A DNA stretch of 46,348 bases from Planctomycetes bacterium RIFCSPLOWO2_12_FULL_50_35. Its GTDB lineage: Bacteria > Planctomycetota > Brocadiia > Brocadiales > Bathyanammoxibiaceae. Every line of letters starts with the position of its first letter. Positions within the stretch are counted from its first letter, which is position 1. This document shows positions 40,809 to 46,348 of this stretch, piece by piece. The notes beneath the pieces are model-generated. The model was not told the origin of the DNA, did not search any database, and was given only the letters and a program-made list of their open reading frames with translations. The DNA lies in the NCBI GenBank assembly GCA_001828605.1, contig MHZB01000092.1, positions 1 to 46,348 of the forward strand, in the 5' to 3' direction. The position numbers were made by a program, and so were the translations under genes.

Positions 40809-41690
40809 ATGAAAGAGGGGATAAGGTTTGGGGTAGCGGGATGTCCGCCGAATTTCTGGAAGTCTCGATATGGACGCGACAGTGTTAATAATTCCCTATG
40901 GCTGGCGAGTATCGGCCTCGATGCCTACGAGATTCAGTTTACACACGGGATAAGGATGACCAGGGAAAGGGCCCTCTTGGCCAGAAAGAATGCAGACGCA
41001 AGCGGGATAGCGCTCTCCATTCACGCCCCATATTACGTGGTGTTTACCAGTACGAAAAAAGAGGTGGTTGAAAACTCTATTGAGCTCATGCTGAGATGTC
41101 TGGAATTTGCCTCTTATCTCGGAACCCGCAAGGTTGTACTGCATCCCGGACCCTGCCAGGGAAATGCACATGATGCCATGAAGAGGTGTATTGATAACCT
41201 CAAGGTCGTTCACAAGTACACCGACAATAAGGATGCTCTCATCTATGCAGAGACTGTGGGTAGGATGGGATACCTGGGGTCGCTTGACGATGTTATGTAC
41301 ATGTGCGGTGAGCTGGAATTCCTGAGACCTTGCCTGGATTTTGCCCATATATATGCACAGCGGGGAGGTGGACTGGCAGAAAAAGGGGATTTCAGGGAAA
41401 TATTTGACCGCCTTAAAGAGCTGGAGGGGAGACTGCGTCTCGACGAGATTAAGGGGCTGCACTGTCATTTTTATCCCATAGAATACGGTGAAAGCGGCGA
41501 GAAGAGCCACAAGAATTATAAGGAGGGTAACTATGGGCCGAGATTTGAGCCGTTTCTCGAAGTTGTGTTAGAATACGGACTTAGCCCTACGATTATTTGT
41601 GAGAGCAAAGACGCTCAGGATGAAGATGCACTCCGAATGAAGGCTTACTATTATAGTCTGTTGGATAAAGAGATGAGGAAGACAATCTAG
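40809..41690 (+). CDS. Endonuclease IV-like TIM-barrel protein (AP endonuclease family 2 fold)
   Basis: From ATG 40809 (GGAG 8 nt upstream) the protein is 293 aa; the tracked start at 40731 adds an unlikely 26 residues. It begins KEGIRFGVAGCPPNF and shows the xylose-isomerase-like barrel of the Nfo family: IALSIHAPYYV, KVVLHPGPCQG, LIYAETVGRMG, PCLDFAHIYAQRGGG, KGLHCHFYPIEYGE and PTIICESKDAQDEDA. The His, Glu and Asp residues of a metal centre are at the ends of these strands. It may repair AP sites, but this diverged group is often only called endonuclease IV-like, and a sugar-isomerase role remains possible. Confidence 0.8.
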   Translation: MKEGIRFGVAGCPPNFWKSRYGRDSVNNSLWLASIGLDAYEIQFTHGIRMTRERALLARKNADASGIALSIHAPYYVVFTSTKKEVVENSIELMLRCLEFASYLGTRKVVLHPGPCQGNAHDAMKRCIDNLKVVHKYTDNKDALIYAETVGRMGYLGSLDDVMYMCGELEFLRPCLDFAHIYAQRGGGLAEKGDFREIFDRLKELEGRLRLDEIKGLHCHFYPIEYGESGEKSHKNYKEGNYGPRFEPFLEVVLEYGLSPTIICESKDAQDEDALRMKAYYYSLLDKEMRKTI

Positions 41691-41720
41691 CTTGGGTCTA
41701 GCCACTGCTCAAACAACAAC

Positions 41721-41875
41721 CTCGGCAGCCGGCAAAAGGTCGAAGCTCTTTAAAATCTCCCCTTAGAGCTCTTATGGGAGGTGAAATTCTTATAGAATTT
41801 CTTAGCGTGCATATGCCCGTAGCCTTTTGCCGAGGCTGCCGCTTGTCCCGAGAGGGTACCTACCATAACCCTCTC
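41721..41875. other. Structured convergent intergenic region (long nested inverted repeat plus hairpin)
   Basis: CGGCAGCC-GGCAAAAGG (41723-41739) pairs with CCTTTTGCC-(GA)-GGCTGCCG (41823-41841). Inside are CTCCC/GGGAG and a perfect GAAATTC-TTATA-GAATTTC hairpin. A separate 8-bp hairpin GAGAGGGT/ACCCTCTC lies at 41850-41875. It sits between convergent genes. It could be a bidirectional terminator or a structured RNA; it matches no RNA family I can name. Confidence 0.6.
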
Positions 41876-41929
41876 CATTAGAATTATACCACAACTATGG
41901 CGATTTGGACAGGATTCTGTGCAAACTGG

Positions 41930-43162
41930 CTAATAAAAACAGATGCTGGCAAAGCTGACCATGCCCATAGAGTCCGGCCACTGTTCGTATTTGAGCAGTT
42001 TGCCCCCGGAGGCGTCTATTGTTCTAAGCAGTATGTATATCGGTGAAAGTCCACATATTTTTCTTTTATCGCCGTCTTTTTGGATATTACGGAAGAACCC
42101 CTCTGCGTCTATATTTTCTATAAAGTTTATCATGTTAATGTCTTCTTGGGCTATTTCCTGCAGGTCTTGGTCAGTTAGAGGTGATGGGTCGCCAAAACGT
42201 GGTCCGACATGGCTTAGGTCAGCGCTTGCCAGCAAGAACACCTCACGCCCACAGTTTTTAGTGACATCCTTCAGTGTCTCTACAAAATCGCTTACCTCCG
42301 GCACCGAGGATGGGCTGGTGCCGTTATTCAACATCTCATGGAATGATGAACAAAGAATCGGTACTACGCTAATATCATTCCTGCCGTCGTATAGATAATG
42401 AAGGAATGTGGTCTGAAACTCAATGGAGTGTTCATTCTTATGCGCAAATTCATCCCGGAAGAGTTTTTCCCCGATGTCCCTCTCCAGAGCAGTTACTATT
42501 TCTTTATCAGTATGAAGTGTGCCGAACGGTGTCTCGAAGTCCTTTTTTGTAAGCGTAAAAAGCCCGTCCGTTGCCCCGTGTGAGGTGCCCAGCACGATAA
42601 AGCATTTTGCGCCGGAATATTTTTCTATCTCTCTGTACCCCCATGCGAAGCAGGGACCTCCCCTGCCGAAGTCTATGTGTGGCAGTACGGCCCCTTTTAT
42701 CCCGTTCTTTGGTTCCTTCTCCGATTTTCTTCCGGTATGCTGGCCTGGACCTCCATCGGAGGTGAAAAATGCGTCAAATTGCCGCCGCAGCTTCGCAGGG
42801 TTACTCTCATACCCCTTTCCGGCGAAGGCCGCCTTCCTCAAGTTGGAACGCCGAAATGAATCCTTTAGGTTGTTTAGAAACAGACGGAACCGCTCGTTCT
42901 CCAGCAGCATAGCCTCGTCAAGCCTGCTTATGATTCCTTCGATTTTCTCTCTGAGCAGAATCTCGCCATGCCGCCTTGCGTAAGCCGTCTGTATGTCAAG
43001 TATGGAATGCTGTCCATCAAATAACCTGATTATCTCAATTACATGATAAGGCACAATAACCATCATGTCGGTGAGGTTAGATGAGTCTCTCAGGCACACG
43101 CCTTCCTTCCCCGGTGCGTTATACGAAAATGCCTCTATCGGGCGCAACTTGGGATATTCCAT
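41930..43162 (-). CDS. amrB: Memo family protein (AmmeMemoRadiSam system protein B) with N-terminal winged-helix-like domain
   Basis: The C-terminal 270 residues are Memo/AMMECR-linked protein B: AVLPHIDFGRGG, FIVLGTSHGATDGLFTLTKKDFETPFGTLHTD, NEHSIEFQTTFLHYL, VPILCSSFHE and LLASADLSHVGPRFGD, with the His and Asp residues of its metal site. Family members are usually 260-300 aa. Here about 130 residues precede, with a PqqD-like or winged-helix-like pattern (VIVPYHVIEIIRLFDGQHSILDIQTAYARRHGE). The partners AmmeMemoRadiSam A and the radical-SAM protein are not in the window. The biochemical role of the family is still unclear. Confidence 0.85.
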   Translation of the reverse strand: MEYPKLRPIEAFSYNAPGKEGVCLRDSSNLTDMMVIVPYHVIEIIRLFDGQHSILDIQTAYARRHGEILLREKIEGIISRLDEAMLLENERFRLFLNNLKDSFRRSNLRKAAFAGKGYESNPAKLRRQFDAFFTSDGGPGQHTGRKSEKEPKNGIKGAVLPHIDFGRGGPCFAWGYREIEKYSGAKCFIVLGTSHGATDGLFTLTKKDFETPFGTLHTDKEIVTALERDIGEKLFRDEFAHKNEHSIEFQTTFLHYLYDGRNDISVVPILCSSFHEMLNNGTSPSSVPEVSDFVETLKDVTKNCGREVFLLASADLSHVGPRFGDPSPLTDQDLQEIAQEDINMINFIENIDAEGFFRNIQKDGDKRKICGLSPIYILLRTIDASGGKLLKYEQWPDSMGMVSFASICFY

Positions 43163-43222
43163 TGTATTATACGATTCGAGTCAGATCTTAGCAGGGTAAA
43201 ATACGGCTTGCCCACTAATGTA

Positions 43223-43298
43223 TGCGACAGGTTGTCAAGTGAGATAACTGTCGCACGTCGCTTTTATAGTGGGTACACATGTATATTGCAAGTGCAAT
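43223..43298. promoter_or_regulatory. Two dyads upstream of the TIGR00725 gene
   Basis: TGCGACAG (43223-43230) pairs with CTGTCGCA (43248-43255). ATTGCA-AG-TGCAAT (43285-43298) is a short perfect palindrome 5 nt before the -35 box. Possible operators or a hairpin; by pattern only. Confidence 0.35.
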
Positions 43299-43303
43299 TT
43301 GCC

Positions 43304-43333
43304 TTGACAGACAACGGTTGTACGGGCAATAAT
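43304..43333 (+). promoter_or_regulatory. Putative sigma70 promoter for the TIGR00725 gene
   Basis: TTGACA (43304-43309), 18 nt and AATAAT (43328-43333) lie about 30 nt before ATG 43362. The -35 is perfect and the -10 is 5 of 6. Confidence 0.6.
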
Positions 43334-43361
43334 CTTTTTTTCACCGAAAGGAAGATGTCTA

Positions 43362-43850
43362 ATGCCCAAGATGAGATGTATATCCGTAATAGGCGCCAGT
43401 TCTGCTACTAAAGAGGAGTTCAAGATAGCCGAAGAGGTTGGGCGTGAGGTGGCCAGACGTGGTGCGGTGTTGATATGCGGCGGCCTTGGCGGCGTGATGG
43501 AGGCTGCGGCGAAAGGGGCCAAAGAGGCCGGCGGCCTCACGGTCGGCATACTACCTGGAGAAGATACCAGTAAGATGAACCCCTACATTGATATACCTAT
43601 TGTTACCGGCATAGGTTATGCAAGGAATGCCCTTGTGGCCTATTCAGGTGATGCAGTGATTGCTGTGGGAGGAAAACTGGGCACGCTTTCCGAGATAGCG
43701 TACAGTCTGATGATGTACAAACCTGTAGTAGGGATAAATACCTGGGGGCTCGACCTCGACGGAAGGGATCTTGACCGCCCCGGTCCCACCGTTGCCACGA
43801 ACGCCAAGGAAGCGGTTACGAAGGCCTTTGAAGCACTGGGAACTAAATAA
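43362..43850 (+). CDS. TIGR00725 / LOG-like nucleotide-binding protein
   Basis: The 162-aa Rossmann-type protein has ISVIGASSATKEE, the diagnostic GGLGGVMEAAAKGAKEAGGLTVGILPG, GYARNALVAYSGDAVIAVGGKLGTLSEIA and a short C-terminal tail. The family is related to the LOG cytokinin-activating and DprA-like folds and is thought to bind a nucleotide. The exact reaction is unknown. AAGGA lies about 10 nt before the ATG; the gene has its own promoter-like sequence and stands alone on the plus strand. Confidence 0.88.
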   Translation: MPKMRCISVIGASSATKEEFKIAEEVGREVARRGAVLICGGLGGVMEAAAKGAKEAGGLTVGILPGEDTSKMNPYIDIPIVTGIGYARNALVAYSGDAVIAVGGKLGTLSEIAYSLMMYKPVVGINTWGLDLDGRDLDRPGPTVATNAKEAVTKAFEALGTK

Positions 43851-43951
43851 ATACACAGTGCGCAACATCCATAAAAACTACGGGCGGGCAAGACATGCTT
43901 GCCCGCCCTGCGGGTTCTAGAAAAACACCTCGTTTTACTTACCTGTTTCGC

Positions 43952-44347
43952 TTAAGCGACTTTCCTTACTGAATAATCTCCTCTGTGTCTGTCCCTTAGT
44001 TCGCCAATCTTGGACTTATTCCAGTTGGATGTCCGGCTGTAATAACCCACTATCCTGGTAATGCCGTAGAGCTTCTCCCTTACGCCCGTCTCAAGGGACC
44101 CTATTACGACATCAAGCTCTTGCTTCAGGATAGCTTCCGGATTGATTGTATAGGACGTCTTCATACGATGGTTGTCAATCTTAAGGGCGTCCTTTTCAAA
44201 CTTTTTACCGGCAAACTCCTGGCCGGCATAAATCACCCCGTCAATCTCCAGATAATCGTGGGCATTAACGGCGTCACAAAAGGCCTGGAGTCTCTCCTCC
44301 AACACAGGGGTCTCACACACTTCTCTTTCGAGTAATGCTGGGGTCAT
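43952..44347 (-). CDS. Small protein with NrdD-like glycyl-radical C-terminal motif, 131 aa
   Basis: The last 35 residues, TRIVGYYSRTSNWNKSKIGE then LRDRHRGDY, closely resemble the C-terminal end of class III (anaerobic) ribonucleotide reductase. There the Gly of R-x-x-G-Y carries the radical and the NWN-x-GK...E...R motif follows. The first 95 residues lack the NrdD barrel and have no zinc-binding CxxC pair; TSYTINPEAILKQELDVVIGSLETGV is not known to me. Candidates are a stand-alone glycyl-radical domain, comparable in idea with YfiD/GrcA, or a remnant. No NrdG activase is in the window. AAAGGAG lies upstream, though 13 nt from the ATG. Confidence 0.55.
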   Translation of the reverse strand: MTPALLEREVCETPVLEERLQAFCDAVNAHDYLEIDGVIYAGQEFAGKKFEKDALKIDNHRMKTSYTINPEAILKQELDVVIGSLETGVREKLYGITRIVGYYSRTSNWNKSKIGELRDRHRGDYSVRKVA

Positions 44348-44633
44348 GTTGCCGCCTTATCTCCTTTCTGTATCAAAAATATTGTTAAGAAACAAAGATC
44401 GCACTTAACGATAGGGTTAACGTTTTCTTATACCTGCCACCCCCACTACTACTACTAATAGTACATGGGCGGTATTATAGTGCCGTATGTTGAAATGTCA
44501 AGCCGAAAAACACAATATTTTGTATGGTTTTCTATTATCTACACAATATGTTGCCATACAAAGGGATATGGTTTTGTTGTCATCTCCCGCCCTTGACAGG
44601 CTGTCCTCACCGTATAAAATCGGTTCAAACGGC

Positions 44634-45464
44634 TTACCAGGATCGCCGGCTGTGCCTTCTTACGGAGTCGTATGGGTCAAGGACGTTGTGGCCGCGGCCG
44701 ACCTTGATGGAGCACCTCATGCTCTCGCTTAGGAATTCCTTTGCGAAAAGGACGGCCTCTTCAACGGTCTTTCCGCGTGCCAGCCCTGCCGCTACGGCGG
44801 AGGCCAGCGTACAGCCTCCACCGTGTACGCTGCCCACATCCGCCCTTGGCGAAACGAGTTCCCTGAAATTGCTGCCGTCGTAGAACAGGTCCTCAACCAC
44901 CCCCTTTTTGTGTGAGGGCCAGTCTCCGGGTGCATGGCCGCCTTTTATGAGCACGGTTTTTGCCCCCAACTCATATATGGCGATGGCCGCCTTCTTGACG
45001 TCTGCAGGCTGTCTAATCGAGACGCCGGAAAGGACCTCGGCCTCCGGTATGTTCGGTGTGACTATCACGGCAAGGGGTAAGAGTTCCGAAATCAACGTCT
45101 TTAGGGCGTCATTCCCTGCAAGGAGTGCGCTCCCGTCTTTTGCATAGAGGACGGGGTCCACGACCACGTTATCGAGCTGATACTCCCGCATCTTTTTTGA
45201 GACCACGATCGCTATCTCGTCGTTCAGGAGCATTCCGGTCTTAACCGCTTCAGCGCCCACGTCGTTCATTATGGAGTCTATCTGCTCTCCTACGAAGGCG
45301 GGGGGTACGGACTGGATTGACTGCACACCCAGGGTGTTTTGGGCCGTGAGTGCGGCTATAACCGTAGTGCCATAGACCCCAAGGGCAGTTACCGTCTTTA
45401 AATCGGCCTGGATTCCTGCCCCTCCACTCGAATCCGAACCGCCTATTATCATTACCTTGTGCAT
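44634..45464 (-). CDS. thiD: Hydroxymethylpyrimidine/phosphomethylpyrimidine kinase
   Basis: ThiD phosphorylates HMP and HMP-P for thiamine synthesis. The 276-aa ribokinase-fold protein has VMIIGGSDSSGGAGIQADLKT, AVKTGMLLNDE, VVVDPVLYAKDG, IVTPNIPEAEVL and the anion-hole/catalytic VHGGGCTLASAVAAGLA. The usual GTGCT is GGGCT here, a mild change that keeps the cysteine. No other thi gene is near; dxs, whose product also feeds thiamine, is at 33.7 kb. A stretch of repeats separates it from recG. Confidence 0.96.
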   Translation of the reverse strand: MHKVMIIGGSDSSGGAGIQADLKTVTALGVYGTTVIAALTAQNTLGVQSIQSVPPAFVGEQIDSIMNDVGAEAVKTGMLLNDEIAIVVSKKMREYQLDNVVVDPVLYAKDGSALLAGNDALKTLISELLPLAVIVTPNIPEAEVLSGVSIRQPADVKKAAIAIYELGAKTVLIKGGHAPGDWPSHKKGVVEDLFYDGSNFRELVSPRADVGSVHGGGCTLASAVAAGLARGKTVEEAVLFAKEFLSESMRCSIKVGRGHNVLDPYDSVRRHSRRSW

Positions 45465-45785
45465 AATCCGTGAAACCTCTAAAGAATCCTACCTCCGCCT
45501 AAGGCTAATCAGGATGAGTTACCCAGTTGATGCTTTCTTCAACGAAGTGAAATGCACTAGAGGCGCATCTGCCTAGGGCATGACTTCGTTGTCTATAGTG
45601 ACAAATTTTCCAAGCTATTGCCCCTCCCTTTACGGGGGGTGATATTCACCCACACCCCTGCCCTCCCATCAAGGGGGAAGAGAAACGGACAGGTTTAAAA
45701 ACCTGTCCCTACATGTGACCCAATAGTTTCGTAATGTAGGGACAGACCTTTAGGTCTGTCCGCTTGCGGTTCCAATGTACCCATT
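45465..45785. repeat. Repeat-filled gap between recG and thiD
   Basis: No gene is seen. Four palindromes follow each other: CAACGAAGT/ACTTCGTTG (45540-45591, same family as 8.0 kb); GGGTGA/TCACCC (about 45636-45650); GGACAGGT-TTAAAA-ACCTGTCC (45687-45708); and GGACAGACC-TTTA-GGTCTGTCC (45740-45761). CTGTCCCTACAT (45703-45714) is also the exact complement of ATGTAGGGACAG (45734-45745), so alternative foldings compete. Confidence 0.85.
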
Positions 45786-46348
45786 CTATACGACGCTTGC
45801 CAGTCTTATCCTGCTGGTGTACCTTGCAAGCACGTTTTCCCTCAGCAGCGGATATTCTCTCAGGGTACCATCCTGCTCTATCATCTTAAATGCGTCGTCT
45901 CTGGCCGTTTTGAGGAGTATCAGGTCCTTTGTCAGGTCAGCCACCTTGTAATCGGGGAGTCCGTGCTGTCTGGTGCCGAAGAACTCCCCCGGCCCCCTCA
46001 GCCTTAAATCCTCCTCAGCTATCCTGAATCCGTTGCTGCTGTTGACTATTGTTTGAAGCCTGCTGCGCGCATCGGAGGTCTTGGGGTCGGCAAAGAGGAG
46101 GCAGTAGGACTGGTCGCTGCCCCGCCCAATCCGCCCGCGAAGCTGGTGGAGCTGGGCAAGCCCAAATCTCTCGGCATGTTCGATTACCATCACGGTGGCG
46201 TTGGGTATGTCTATCCCCACCTCTATTACTATGGTAGAGACCAGTATGTCTATCTTTCTTTGGCGGAAATCGTCCATGACGGCGTCTTTAAGCTCTTGAC
46301 GGAGTCGTCCGTGCAGGAGACCTACCTTAAACTCAGGAAAGTTCTCCC
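45786..46348 (-). CDS. recG: ATP-dependent DNA helicase RecG, C-terminal part; 5' partial
   Basis: The frame stays open to the window edge (ENFPEFKVGLLHGRLRQEL precedes the tracked ATG 46277), so the gene starts outside. The visible 187 residues hold helicase motifs V and VI, DILVSTIVIEVGIDIPNATV and ERFGLAQLHQLRGRIGRG, and the RecG C-terminal GPGEFFGTRQHGLPDYKVADL. RecG remodels stalled forks and Holliday junctions. Together with ruvX and xseAB it is one of several DNA-repair genes in the window. Confidence 0.95.
   Translation of the reverse strand, partial: ENFPEFKVGLLHGRLRQELKDAVMDDFRQRKIDILVSTIVIEVGIDIPNATVMVIEHAERFGLAQLHQLRGRIGRGSDQSYCLLFADPKTSDARSRLQTIVNSSNGFRIAEEDLRLRGPGEFFGTRQHGLPDYKVADLTKDLILLKTARDDAFKMIEQDGTLREYPLLRENVLARYTSRIRLASVV

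Noticed and set aside
43362-44347. Macro domain, TIGR00725 and Memo genes as parts of one new defence system
   Set aside because: The genes are far apart or on different strands and have intact housekeeping neighbours; no toxin, nuclease or sensor module links them.

Overview
The window is one 46.3 kb stretch of a bacterial chromosome with moderate GC and dense housekeeping genes. No phage, IS transposase, CRISPR array or rRNA was seen. The organism is a diderm: it has LptD with LptA-like domains and a signal-peptide HtrA. It looks anaerobic or low-potential: a four-subunit 2-oxoacid:ferredoxin oxidoreductase, a UbiD/UbiE pair that fits menaquinone synthesis, NadA, EtfA and a NrdD-like glycyl-radical domain. 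The gene mix and the many dispersed palindromes would fit a Planctomycetota lineage near the anammox order Brocadiales. Nitrospirota or Desulfobacterota-like bacteria cannot be excluded from sequence reading alone.

Layout. 1-2.35 kb (+): the end of a HAD phosphatase / dolichol-kinase-like fusion, ruvX, a macro-domain protein and an ArgA-like GNAT. 2.4-5.9 kb (-): an NtrC-type regulator and its membrane histidine kinase, divergent from nadA. 6.1-10.9 kb (+): nadA, larE, ubiD, ubiE and an unlisted 56-aa zinc-ribbon gene. 10.9-14.2 kb: a dead hydantoinase-B fragment, an HtrA-TPR protein and tRNA-Ile2(CAU). 14.3-19.4 kb: a truncated sensor, a secreted protein, a reductase-type SDR, an etfA without etfB, and murQ. 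19.5-22.6 kb: a 1010-aa S41 protease. 22.6-26.4 kb (-): rrf2-aprA-aprB-sat, with a TSUP transporter divergent at 27 kb. 28-39.1 kb (+): one long gene train, lptD-coaD-ymdB-xseA-xseB-dxs-nadK-korD-korA-korB-korC, behind a perfect-consensus sigma70 promoter. 39.2-46.3 kb: two envelope or secreted proteins, a small basic ORF, an endonuclease-IV-like TIM barrel, a Memo protein with an extra N-terminal domain, a TIGR00725 protein, the glycyl-radical-like protein, thiD and the C-terminal part of recG.

How the genes connect. Sat and a compact AprAB would make APS and reduce it to sulfite under an Rrf2 regulator, with a TauE/SafE-type exporter next door. UbiD and UbiE fit the late steps of menaquinone synthesis. 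NadA and NadK both supply NAD(P), and the kor genes would couple 2-oxoacids to ferredoxin. The intergenic DNA is unusually rich in palindromic repeats of several families. One repeat sits in frame inside ubiE, and others lie beside decayed genes.

No complete new defence or mobile system was found. The most unusual items are the HAD-dolichol-kinase fusion, the stand-alone glycyl-radical-like protein, the in-frame palindrome in ubiE, the compact AprAB operon and a structured convergent intergenic region at 41.7-41.9 kb.
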